NCBI GenBank assembly: GCA_964406575.1 | Contig: CAYOSH010000017.1 | Coordinates: 1 to 64,000, forward strand | Length of the DNA: 64,000 bases | Source of the DNA: WTAW01 sp964406575 | GTDB taxonomy: Bacteria > Acidobacteriota > Aminicenantia > Aminicenantales > Aminicenantaceae | Direction: 5' to 3' | Shown here: positions 8,588 through 16,264 of the stretch, piece by piece | Numbering within the stretch: position 1 is the first letter of the stretch | Layout of the letters: the number at the start of each line of letters is the position of its first letter | Notes under the pieces: generated by a model | The model's database searches: none | Told to the model about the DNA's origin: nothing | What the model saw: the letters and a program-made list of their open reading frames with translations, nothing else | Made by a program: the position numbers and the translations under genes

Positions 8588-9832
8588 ATGAGCGAGGAAA
8601 AAAAGGTGACCATCAAAAAAATCCAAGCCACAGGCCACATGAGGAAGATCATGGCCGATTATTTTTATGAAATGGACCGCGCTTCAAAGGAAGGTTCGCC
8701 CAAAATAGCCTGGTGCACCAGCGTCGGTCCTGCCGAGCTCCTCCTGAGTTTGGGATTTTTAGTGTATTATCCAGAGAATCATGGGGCGATGCTGGGATCC
8801 ACACGTCAAGCCATGGATTACATCCCCGTAGCCAATTCCGTGGGCTATTCGCCCGATATCTGTTCCTATCTTACCAGTGATATCGGCGCTTTTATAAAAA
8901 AGGAGACCCCTCTCTCACGCGCCTACGAAGGGATCGAAGGTGTTCCCAAGCCGGATGTTTTAGTCTACAACACGAACCAATGCCGGGATGTCCAGGACTG
9001 GTTCTCCTGGTATGCCCGAGAACTGGACGTCCCGGCGCTGGGGATTTCCACCTATCGAAACATCGCCAGGATCACGGAAGATAACCTCAGAAGTATTGAA
9101 AAGCAGATCAAAGAGTTGATTCCCGAGCTGGAAAAGATCTCGGGAAATGCATTCGATATCGATAAATTCCGGCATGTCCTGGGCCTCTCCTATGATTGCA
9201 CTCAATTGTGGAAACAGGTCCTGGAGACAAATATGGCCAAACCCGCACCGATCAGCTTTTTTGATGAGACGATCCATATGGGCCCTGCTGTTGTCCTCAG
9301 AGGCACCGAGACAGCAGTCGAGTATTACAAAGTGCTCCTCAAAGAGCTGGAGGAAAGAGTGGCGAACAAAGATGGAGCTATCGAGGATGAAAAATTCCGC
9401 ATCTATTGGGAGGGCATGCCCATCTGGGGAAAGTTGCGGAGCCTGGCGGAGTTTTTTATCGAGCTCAAAACAGCTGTCATCGCCTCGACGTACTGCAATA
9501 GCTGGATATTTGACTCCTTCGATCCCAAGAATCCCTTCTTGAGCATGGCTCGTGCCTACACAGAGATATTCATTGTCCGGGATGAAAACTTCAAACAACA
9601 ATATATGGAAGACATGGTCCGGAAATATGACATTAACGGGGTTCTTTTTCATGATGCCAAAACATGCCCCAACAATTCCAACAACCGCTACGGAATGCCC
9701 CAGCGGCTCGAAGAGGATCTGAACATCCCCACGCTGACGATCAACGGCGATCTGAACGACCTGCGCTGCTATTCTGAGGAGCAGGCAAAGACCAATATCG
9801 AAGCCTTTATCGAACAACTGGAATCGAAATAA
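8588..9832 (+). CDS. BcrB/BzdO-like benzoyl-CoA reductase subunit (HgdB superfamily)
   Basis: This 414-residue protein belongs to the 2-hydroxyacyl-CoA dehydratase/benzoyl-CoA reductase family, whose catalytic subunits bind a 4Fe-4S cluster next to the substrate. Cysteines that could be ligands are Cys43 (IAWCTSVGP), Cys92 (SPDICSYLTSDIG), Cys132 (NQCRDVQDW) and Cys360 (AKTCPNNSNNRYG). The C-terminal segments NNRYGMPQRL and GDLNDLRCYSEEQ look like the BcrB/BzdO/BadE branch rather than hydroxyglutaryl dehydratases. It sits directly before an ATPase activator and amid dch, had and oah, so benzoyl-CoA dearomatisation is the likely role. No second BcrC/BzdN-type subunit is present in the window, which is unusual. 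A different aryl- or 2-hydroxyacyl-CoA substrate remains possible. Confidence 0.72.
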   Translation: MSEEKKVTIKKIQATGHMRKIMADYFYEMDRASKEGSPKIAWCTSVGPAELLLSLGFLVYYPENHGAMLGSTRQAMDYIPVANSVGYSPDICSYLTSDIGAFIKKETPLSRAYEGIEGVPKPDVLVYNTNQCRDVQDWFSWYARELDVPALGISTYRNIARITEDNLRSIEKQIKELIPELEKISGNAFDIDKFRHVLGLSYDCTQLWKQVLETNMAKPAPISFFDETIHMGPAVVLRGTETAVEYYKVLLKELEERVANKDGAIEDEKFRIYWEGMPIWGKLRSLAEFFIELKTAVIASTYCNSWIFDSFDPKNPFLSMARAYTEIFIVRDENFKQQYMEDMVRKYDINGVLFHDAKTCPNNSNNRYGMPQRLEEDLNIPTLTINGDLNDLRCYSEEQAKTNIEAFIEQLESK

Positions 9833-9923
9833 ACAGCCAAGTTTATTGTGTTTTGGTAGATTTCTTTTTTGTATAGTTTGAGGCGCATCTGCGCACAGAT
9901 AGAATGTTATAAGCGGAACAACA

Positions 9924-10727
9924 GTGACAAACGCAAATAGGCTTTATGCGGGCATCGATGTGGGAGCGTCCACGACAAAGACCATCATTCTAGACCTGAA
10001 CGCTGTGGTCCTCGGTTATTCGGTCACGGAATCTGGTGCGGACTTTCAAGGGGCTGCTGAGAAAACCTTCCGGAGATCCTTGGATAAGATAAAAGGAGCA
10101 TCTCCGAACACCTGTGTCGTGGTGAGCACAGGATACGGAAGGAGGAATGTGCCTTTTGCCGATACCACAAAGACGGAGATTAGCTGTCACGCCAAAGGCA
10201 GTTTTTTTCACTTCCCCTATGCCCACACACTCATCGATATCGGCGGCCAGGACAGCAAGATCATAAAAGTCAACGAGTCTGGGAAGAGGACCGGTTTCAA
10301 GATGAACCGCAAGTGCGCTGCCGGTACGGGTGCTTTTCTCGAGGAGATGGCCAATCGCCTGCGGATCAAGATAGGAAGGCTCAACGGTTTGGCTGAAGCA
10401 GCGAAGAACGATGTCGAGATCGGGAGTTACTGCACCGTGTTTTCCGCTACTGAAATACTGACGAAGATCCGGGAGAATGTCCCTGTCGAAGATATCGTCA
10501 AAGGGATATTCACCTCCGTGATCAAAAGAGCCATGGAGATGGACCCCTTGGACGGGAACATCGTGATGAGCGGGGGAGTGGTAGCCCATAATCCTTATTT
10601 TGTCAAAATGTTTACCAGGAGGATAGGGAAGGACATTTTTATTCCGCCCCTTTCCCAATTGACGGGTGCCTTTGGGGCAGCCTTATTTGCGTTAGCATTC
10701 GAACCAAGAGGAGGTCAAAATGCTTGA
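9924..10727 (+). CDS. BcrA/BcrD/HgdC-type ATPase activator
   Basis: This 267-residue ASKHA-fold ATPase should hydrolyse ATP to fire low-potential electrons into the adjacent BcrB-like subunit. Phosphate-binding loops DVGASTTKT (residues 12-20) and DIGGQDSK (105-112) are intact. The two cysteines expected to hold the intersubunit 4Fe-4S cluster are Cys131 (RKCAAGTGAFLE) and Cys170 (YCTVFSATEI). The GTG start lacks a strong ribosome-binding site but matches the family N-terminus. The last 8 bases overlap the next gene (ATGCTTGA), implying translational coupling to the acyl-CoA synthetase. Class I benzoyl-CoA reductases use two different ATPase subunits; only one is here. Confidence 0.85.
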   Translation: MTNANRLYAGIDVGASTTKTIILDLNAVVLGYSVTESGADFQGAAEKTFRRSLDKIKGASPNTCVVVSTGYGRRNVPFADTTKTEISCHAKGSFFHFPYAHTLIDIGGQDSKIIKVNESGKRTGFKMNRKCAAGTGAFLEEMANRLRIKIGRLNGLAEAAKNDVEIGSYCTVFSATEILTKIRENVPVEDIVKGIFTSVIKRAMEMDPLDGNIVMSGGVVAHNPYFVKMFTRRIGKDIFIPPLSQLTGAFGAALFALAFEPRGGQNA

Positions 10728-12801
10728 TGCGTTGTTTAAACCCAGGTCGGTGGCTATTGTCGGAGCCTCGAACAATCCTTTGAGCATAGGCCATATAGTT
10801 ATGCAAAACCTGCTGGACCACAATTTTAAGGGTCCCATCTACCCCATCAATCCAAAGTCGAAATACATAAAAAGCTTCAAAGCCTACGCCTCTGTCAGTG
10901 AGATCCCCGATGAGGTCGATCTGGTGAACATTTCCATCAAGAACACTCTCGTTCCTTATGTGCTTGAGGACTGTGGGAAAAAAGGAGTGAAATTTGCCAT
11001 TGTCCACACAGCAGGCTTCAAGGAAGTTGGGGAGGAAGGGCGGCAGCTCGAAAGACAGATCGTTGAGATCGCTCATAAATATGGCATGCGCATCTATGGG
11101 CCCAACTCCCAGGGGATCCAGAATTCTGACCCTGAGGTCTCTGTCTATGCCAATTTCACCTTTGTGCCCATGTTCCCAGGAAACATCTCTATAGTGGCTC
11201 AAAGCGGAGGTGTTGGAGAGACTCTCAAGATCCATCTTTACCGCATCGGCAAGGGGATCAGGATGTACGCGAGCTTCGGGAACGAGGCCGATGTGAGCAT
11301 GAATGAGATCATGGATTATTACGGCCAGGACGAGGACACAAAAGTCATTATGACCCACATCGAAACCCTCAAGGATCCTGCCGGATTTCTCGAGGTAGCC
11401 AGTCGCGTGACTCCCAAAAAGCCTATTCTTGCCCTTAAAACGGGGAAAACAAGCGAAGGCGCGGTCGCCGTGGCGTCTCACACGGGATCTTTGATGGAAC
11501 AGGACACTCTCACCGACGTGATCTTCAAAAAAGCTGGAGTTCTCCGTTTCCACTCCCAAGAGGATATGATCAATGCCGCGATTGCATTTTCGAACCAGCC
11601 CGTTCCCCCTGGAGACAGGGTCGTCATCGTGACCAACACTGGGGGACCGGCGATTATTGCCGTGGATGAGTGCATTTCCGCAGGGCTTAAGCTGGCCAAA
11701 CTGAGCGCAAAAACAAAATCAACTTTGAAAAAACTTGTATTCCAGGAGGCTATCGTTTCCAATCCTGTGGATGTTGTGGCCACCGCAGGTACCGAACAAT
11801 ATGGCGGAACAGTAGAGGCACTTCTCAAAGACCCGAACATCGATTCCATTCTGCTTGTTTTTGTCACAGCACCCTTCGTCGATTGTGAAGGGATTGCGAG
11901 GAAACTCGGGGAGCTGGGAAAAACTTCAAAAAAGCCGATCATGTGCCAGGTAATGACCATAGAAAAATGGCAGGAGGTCATCCGCTTGATCAGAGCCAGC
12001 GATATACCTGTCTACGATTTTGCCGAAACTGCGGCCAGAGCTCTTGCCTCGATGACTCGATATGGACAGATCCAGCGGAGACCGCTGCCAACACATGTAA
12101 CATTCAGAAAACAAAAGAAAAAAGTAGAAGTTCTCTTAAACAAACATAAGGACAAGGATAGATTCATTCCGCAGGAGGATGTTTTTGATATCTTGAAGAG
12201 CTATGGGATTCCGGCCGTTAAAACCATTAACGTCAAGAGAGAAAAGGGCCTGGGAAAAGCAGCTGAGGGGATCGGATATCCGCTCGTTTTAAAGGTGGAT
12301 GCAGAACGCATTGTCCACAAATCGGATGTGGGCGGAGTAGTGCTCGGGATCAAGGATGAGCCTGCACTTCTGTTTGCCTATAAAAAAATGGCCAAGAAAT
12401 TTGCCAAATACAAGCCCAGTTTTATTCTTCAGGAACACCTAACAGGCGGGAAAGAGCTCATCCTGGGATCCAAGGGGAATGAAGGCCTGGCGCCCACGGT
12501 CATGTTCGGACTCGGCGGTGTTTTTGTCGAGGTGCTCAAGGATGTCGAGTTCAGACTGGCCCCTCTCTCTCGGGAAGACGCCATAGCCATGATCCAGTCG
12601 ATCAAGGGGTATCCCCTCCTGGAAGGGACGCGAGGGGATAAACCCGCTGATACGGATGCTGTGGTCGACATTCTGCTCCGTCTCTCAGAGCTTGGCACGG
12701 ATTTTCCACGACTCGATGAAATTGACCTGAATCCTGTTTTTGTTTTCCCCAAAGGCAAGGGGGCCACGGTCGTTGATGCCCGGATAAAGCTCAAACCCTG
12801 A
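10720..12801 (+). CDS. ADP-forming acyl-CoA synthetase, fused alpha-beta
   Basis: This 693-residue protein combines a CoA-binding Rossmann domain and ligase domain (about residues 1-450) with a C-terminal ATP-grasp domain (about 480-690). The phosphohistidine is His254 in VASHTGSLMEQD. Such enzymes convert acyl-CoA, ADP and phosphate to free acid, CoA and ATP. The gene overlaps the BcrA-like ATPase by 8 bases, so the two are made together. It could recover ATP from acetyl-CoA at the pathway end, which would help pay for the ATP-dependent reductase. Alternatively, run in reverse, it could activate an aromatic acid. The sequence does not distinguish these. Confidence 0.88.
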   Translation: MLDALFKPRSVAIVGASNNPLSIGHIVMQNLLDHNFKGPIYPINPKSKYIKSFKAYASVSEIPDEVDLVNISIKNTLVPYVLEDCGKKGVKFAIVHTAGFKEVGEEGRQLERQIVEIAHKYGMRIYGPNSQGIQNSDPEVSVYANFTFVPMFPGNISIVAQSGGVGETLKIHLYRIGKGIRMYASFGNEADVSMNEIMDYYGQDEDTKVIMTHIETLKDPAGFLEVASRVTPKKPILALKTGKTSEGAVAVASHTGSLMEQDTLTDVIFKKAGVLRFHSQEDMINAAIAFSNQPVPPGDRVVIVTNTGGPAIIAVDECISAGLKLAKLSAKTKSTLKKLVFQEAIVSNPVDVVATAGTEQYGGTVEALLKDPNIDSILLVFVTAPFVDCEGIARKLGELGKTSKKPIMCQVMTIEKWQEVIRLIRASDIPVYDFAETAARALASMTRYGQIQRRPLPTHVTFRKQKKKVEVLLNKHKDKDRFIPQEDVFDILKSYGIPAVKTINVKREKGLGKAAEGIGYPLVLKVDAERIVHKSDVGGVVLGIKDEPALLFAYKKMAKKFAKYKPSFILQEHLTGGKELILGSKGNEGLAPTVMFGLGGVFVEVLKDVEFRLAPLSREDAIAMIQSIKGYPLLEGTRGDKPADTDAVVDILLRLSELGTDFPRLDEIDLNPVFVFPKGKGATVVDARIKLKP

Positions 12802-12833
12802 TTCGGATAACTCCTAGAAAAAAGAAGACGGAA

Positions 12834-14252
12834 ATGAACTGGATCCCGCTAGCGATCGTTATTCTGTACATTGTCCTTCTCTTTGTCATCACATGGTTGA
12901 CCAGGCGCCTGAGCAGGGGAGGGATGATCGCCTATCTGTTGGCCGGGCGTGGTCTTCCTTATTGGGTCGTGGCACCACTTCTTACAGGTTTGGCCATTGG
13001 CGGCGCTTCAACAATCGGCGTAGCTGAGCGAGCCTACAGCTCGGGGATTGCAGCGGGATGGTACAACGCGGCCTGGGCGGCAGGGGCGGTCTTTGTGGGG
13101 CTTGTCGCAGCCCGACGCTACCGGAGTTTGGAGATCACCACTCTTCCTGAATTTTTTGAACGTCACTACAATGTGTCCGGCCGCATTGTCGGTGTGATCG
13201 GCCAGCTCCTCCTCCAAATCGTCATTACCTCTCTCCAGTACGTGGCGGGCGGAGCCATCCTTTCGTCTCTTCTCCCGGGTGTATTCTCCTTTCAGGCGGG
13301 AATGCTTGTCACTGCCGTGGTCTTTGTGGGGATCACTCTCATCGGAGGATTCTGGGCAGCGGGCATAACCAACATCATCAATGTGACTTTGATCTATGTG
13401 GGAGTCCTCCTGGGGGCATTCCTGGCTGTGGACAAAGTGGGAGGATTCGGCGAGATGATGGCCAAACTCCCCAGCAGCCATCCCGGTTTTGACCTGGGAG
13501 CCATAGGTTGGAGTCTGGTTGTTGCATGGTTTTTAGTCATGTGCACAATGACCTTCTCTGTCCAATCCGTGGTCCAGATCAGTTTCGCCGCCAAAGACCC
13601 CCTTTCCGCAAAAAAGGGATTTCTTCTCGGGGGTCTGATCATCCTTCCCGTAGGGTTCGTCAGCGCGATCATCGGGTTGGCCGCTGCCGTGCTTCAACCG
13701 GGGATCATTCCCACTGAAGCCTTGCCCCGCACAGTCTTGAGCCTGAGCCCCTTTGTGGCCGGCCTTGTCCTGGCCGGCTTGTGGGCAGCTGACGTTTCCA
13801 CCGCGTCAGCACTCCTTGTGGGAAGTGCCACTCTCGTAGTGGGAGACTTTGTCAAACGGTTCTTAGCCCCTGACCTAGGGGAAAAAAAGGAGAGATTATT
13901 TTCCCGTATATCGATTTTGGTTTTGAGTGCCTTTACATATCTTCTGGCTGTTTCGGTTTCAGGTATTGTGCGGACGCTGCTCATCGGATTGACGTTGACA
14001 ACCGCCTACACGTTGGTCACTTTGATGACCCTTTTCTGGCCCCAGATTTGCAGACGCTCCCATGCCACGAGCACTTTAATCGTTGCTATGACTGCCCTGG
14101 CTCTTTGGTTGATCTTCCCGCAGATCCCTTCTTTTTTCCAGACCATAAACCTTCCCCATCCCATCTTTTTTTGCTGGATCGTGAGCTTAGCGACATTTTT
14201 CCTGGTTGCTGTTTTGGATAAGCGCAAGATAAAAATGGCGGAGGAATTATAA
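12834..14252 (+). CDS. Sodium:solute symporter (SSS family)
   Basis: This 472-residue integral membrane protein has about 13 hydrophobic segments. Its N-terminal half is typical of the SSS family (AYLLAGRGLPYWVV, GGASTIGVAERAYSSGIAAGWY, SLEITTLPEFFERHYN). It would use a sodium gradient to import a small solute. It starts 32 bases after the synthetase and probably belongs to the same transcript, so an aromatic or short organic acid used by the pathway is a reasonable but unproven substrate. Family members transport compounds as different as proline, pantothenate and acetate. Confidence 0.88.
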   Translation: MNWIPLAIVILYIVLLFVITWLTRRLSRGGMIAYLLAGRGLPYWVVAPLLTGLAIGGASTIGVAERAYSSGIAAGWYNAAWAAGAVFVGLVAARRYRSLEITTLPEFFERHYNVSGRIVGVIGQLLLQIVITSLQYVAGGAILSSLLPGVFSFQAGMLVTAVVFVGITLIGGFWAAGITNIINVTLIYVGVLLGAFLAVDKVGGFGEMMAKLPSSHPGFDLGAIGWSLVVAWFLVMCTMTFSVQSVVQISFAAKDPLSAKKGFLLGGLIILPVGFVSAIIGLAAAVLQPGIIPTEALPRTVLSLSPFVAGLVLAGLWAADVSTASALLVGSATLVVGDFVKRFLAPDLGEKKERLFSRISILVLSAFTYLLAVSVSGIVRTLLIGLTLTTAYTLVTLMTLFWPQICRRSHATSTLIVAMTALALWLIFPQIPSFFQTINLPHPIFFCWIVSLATFFLVAVLDKRKIKMAEEL

Positions 14253-14261
14253 ACTAAGAAA

Positions 14262-14490
14262 GCATATTCAAAGCCGTAATGGCACTAATGCTTATTAAGG
14301 AATTAATTGATCAGATTGTGTGGTGGAGAAAACCGTGAGAAGGGCTGGACGGGCATAGTACATCTCCCTAGTGGGGATGTGAGGGAAGCCCGGATCCGAG
14401 CGAAGTTTCCTCGCTGGGGAAACTGAGCGTGTTTTCGAAACCATACAATCCGATTATTCAGATCGTCATTCATTACGGCTTTGATTATGC
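14262..14490. repeat. 229-bp element with 20-bp near-perfect terminal inverted repeats
   Basis: The 20 bases at 14262-14281 (core TCAAAGCCGTAATG) and 14471-14490 are inverted copies with one mismatch. Inside them lies a second helix pair and two hairpins, so the whole stretch can fold as one large structure. It fills most of the space between the symporter and the molybdenum-enzyme operon. No target-site duplication is evident. It may be a MITE-like palindromic element or a large structured leader. Confidence 0.65.
14314..14450 (+). ncRNA. Candidate structured RNA (three-way-junction-like) upstream of the molybdenum hydroxylase genes
   Basis: GATTGTGTGGT (14314-14324) pairs with ACCATACAATC (14440-14450). 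After a symmetric GGA/GAA internal loop, GAAAAC (14328-14333) pairs with GTTTTC (14431-14436). The enclosed region has hairpin CGGGC/GCCCG (14350-14354 with 14388-14392) capped by ACATCTCC/GGGGATGT around a CTAGT loop. It also has hairpin AGTTTCC/GGAAACT (14404-14410 with 14418-14424) flanked by tandem G-A oppositions. The architecture resembles a riboswitch-like fold. Its position before a molybdenum enzyme makes a cofactor- or metabolite-sensing leader attractive, but I do not recognise a known family. Confidence 0.4.
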
Positions 14491-14613
14491 CTATAGACAA
14501 GGAAACCTTGACAAAATTCTGGATTCTGATTATTGTGGCAAACACCGATGGTTGCTGATGTTTCGAGCGTGTATGTCCAGGTGTCCGTTTTAACTTTTTG
14601 GGGAGAGTGAAGC

Positions 14614-14886
14614 ATGGCTAAGACGAAGATGATTTGTCCCTTTTCGGGAAAATTGTGCAAAGAGTGTCCGCAGTACCGAGGACGGCATTATTATCTCTGC
14701 TTTGCAAAAAAATACAGAGGATATTTGGGAGACACAGAAGACACGGCTACTCAAGAGAAGCGTCATCTGGGACCTAAAGACGCACATAAGGTCACAGATT
14801 CCTATCGATTACCGATACCACCTCCACTCAAACCTAGCCCAACATGGCTTGTATTCAGTGATTTTCCGGAAAGGACGAACAAATGA
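14614..14886 (+). CDS. Small cysteine-rich protein, CPF-x-C-x-ECP-x-YRGRHYYLCF type
   Basis: This 90-residue protein has five cysteines in its first third (CPFSGKLCKECPQYRGRHYY, then LCFAKKYRGYLG), followed by a polar, proline-rich tail. The spacing suggests a zinc or iron-sulfur site. The ATG follows TTGGGGAGAG, and the stop overlaps the next gene's ATG by 4 bases (ATGA), so it is translated with the molybdenum hydroxylase FAD subunit. I recognise the motif as a recurring small protein but cannot give it a function. An accessory role in assembly or electron transfer for the enzyme is inferred from coupling only. Confidence 0.7.
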   Translation: MAKTKMICPFSGKLCKECPQYRGRHYYLCFAKKYRGYLGDTEDTATQEKRHLGPKDAHKVTDSYRLPIPPPLKPSPTWLVFSDFPERTNK

Positions 14887-15764
14887 TCAGGGACTTTATC
14901 TATCTTAAAGCCAATACAGCAGGTGAAGCGCTCGATCTCATCGACAAACACAAAGAAGACTATAAGGTCATTTGTGGAGGCCAATCCCTGCTCATCCTTA
15001 TGCGCCAAGGTTTGGTCGCCCCAGAGTATCTTATCGATATAAAAAATGTGAATGAGCTGAACTATATCCGGTTTGATAAAAAGGACGGGCTTAGGATTGG
15101 CGCCACAACCACTCACCGGGCTGTCGAATCATCACCCCTTGTTTTGGAGGCCTACCCCGTTCTTGTTAACATGGAAGAGAATCTGGCCTCCATCCAAACC
15201 CGCAACTGGGGCACCATAGGAGGAAATCTCTGTCATGGGGATCCTGCAGGAGATCCTGGTCCCGTTTTCATAGCTCTGAATGGATCCGTCAAGATAGGGA
15301 GCAAAGGGAAAACGCGAACCCTGTTCCTTGAGGACTTTTTTGTCGATTACTTCGAGACAGCTCTTGAAGAGGGAGAGCTCCTGCTCGAGGTCCATCTGCC
15401 CCCCATCCCTCCCCGAACGGCACTTGCGTATGAGAAATTCAACATCATCAAAAATGACCAGGGATTTGTTTCGCTCGCAGCGGCGATCACTCTGGAAAAC
15501 GATGGGCTCGTCTGCAAGGATGCGCGGATCGTATTAGGCGCTGCCGCTCCGACTCCAATGCGGATCAGGGAAGCCGAAAGACTGTTGATCGGGAAGAAGC
15601 TCAGCAAAAGCCTGCTCGAGAAAGCCGGAGAAAAAGCATCCGAGGAAGCTGACCCTGTGGCTGACGTACACGCCAGTGAAGAATACAGAAGGCATTTGGT
15701 GAGGTCGTTGACCAAAAAGATGGTGAATAAGGCCTGGGAAGAAGCGAAAACTCTGGCGAAATAA
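14883..15764 (+). CDS. Molybdenum hydroxylase FAD-binding (CoxM/HcrB-like) subunit
   Basis: This 293-residue protein matches medium subunits of the xanthine oxidase family. FAD contacts are GGQSLLILMRQGL (about 32-44) and TIGGNLCHGDPAGD (about 111-124), with the C-terminal CO-dehydrogenase-flavoprotein domain following. It would pass electrons between FAD and the 2Fe-2S subunit. Typical 4-hydroxybenzoyl-CoA reductase HcrB carries an extra 4Fe-4S-binding insert; this protein has no such cysteine cluster. Either the enzyme is a variant aryl-CoA reductase or it acts on another substrate. It is followed by the small and large subunits at 14 bp and by overlap, in the order medium-small-large. Confidence 0.88.
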   Translation: MIRDFIYLKANTAGEALDLIDKHKEDYKVICGGQSLLILMRQGLVAPEYLIDIKNVNELNYIRFDKKDGLRIGATTTHRAVESSPLVLEAYPVLVNMEENLASIQTRNWGTIGGNLCHGDPAGDPGPVFIALNGSVKIGSKGKTRTLFLEDFFVDYFETALEEGELLLEVHLPPIPPRTALAYEKFNIIKNDQGFVSLAAAITLENDGLVCKDARIVLGAAAPTPMRIREAERLLIGKKLSKSLLEKAGEKASEEADPVADVHASEEYRRHLVRSLTKKMVNKAWEEAKTLAK

Positions 15765-15778
15765 GGAGGATACAGGGT

Positions 15779-16264
15779 ATGGAAAAGCAATTGCTGCGAA
15801 TAACCGTAAACAACGAACACCATGAGCTATACATCAAGCCCAAGAAGCTGCTCGTTGAAGTCTTGCGGGATGAACTGGGTCTTACGGGCACAAAAAGAGG
15901 CTGCAACACCGGTGCATGCTGTGCCTGTACCGTGCTCCTCAACGGAAAAACCGTCAAGTCCTGTTCGGTCCTGGCCATACAGGCAGATGGTTGTGAGATA
16001 AGAACGGTTGAGGGTTTGGCAAGTGGAGCCGAGCTCACGCCTCTCCAGAGATCTTTCCTCGACCACGGGGCGTATCAGTGTGGGTTTTGCACCTCCGGAA
16101 TGTTGATCTCGGCAACAGCTCTTCTCTCAGAAAATCCAACGCCGACATTAGATCAGATCAAAGAGGGACTCCATGGCAATCTCTGTCGATGTACGGGATA
16201 CAACAGCATCATCCGCGCCGTCCGAGCTGTTGGGGAAGACAAGTACGAGGAGGGCAGCAAATGA
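15779..16264 (+). CDS. Molybdenum hydroxylase 2Fe-2S (CoxS/HcrC-like) subunit
   Basis: This 161-residue protein carries both expected clusters. The plant-type 2Fe-2S motif is GCNTGACCACTVLLNG with a following KSC; the second, in the helical C-terminal domain, is QCGFCTSGM and CRCTGYN. It carries electrons between FAD and the molybdenum site. The ATG has AAGGAGG upstream, and the stop overlaps the large-subunit start (ATGA at 16261-16264). Length and motifs are normal for the family. Confidence 0.95.
   Translation: MEKQLLRITVNNEHHELYIKPKKLLVEVLRDELGLTGTKRGCNTGACCACTVLLNGKTVKSCSVLAIQADGCEIRTVEGLASGAELTPLQRSFLDHGAYQCGFCTSGMLISATALLSENPTPTLDQIKEGLHGNLCRCTGYNSIIRAVRAVGEDKYEEGSK

Noticed and set aside
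8588..10727. 2-Hydroxyglutaryl-CoA-type dehydratase as the function of the BcrB/BcrA-like pair
   Set aside because: Those enzymes also need two catalytic subunits. The C-terminal NNRYGMPQRL region and the neighbouring dch, had and oah genes favour aryl-CoA reduction. The alternative is not fully excluded.
14314..14450. Known riboswitches (TPP, cobalamin, SAM, glycine, c-di-GMP-I, guanidine-I) for the structured leader
   Set aside because: I looked for their conserved core strings as remembered and found none in the right arrangement. A covariance search was not possible, so it stays unnamed.
16078..16260. N-terminal extension of the molybdenum large subunit to 818 residues
   Set aside because: It overlaps the 2Fe-2S subunit in another frame and does not match the family N-terminus; ATG 16261 with a 4-base overlap is far better.
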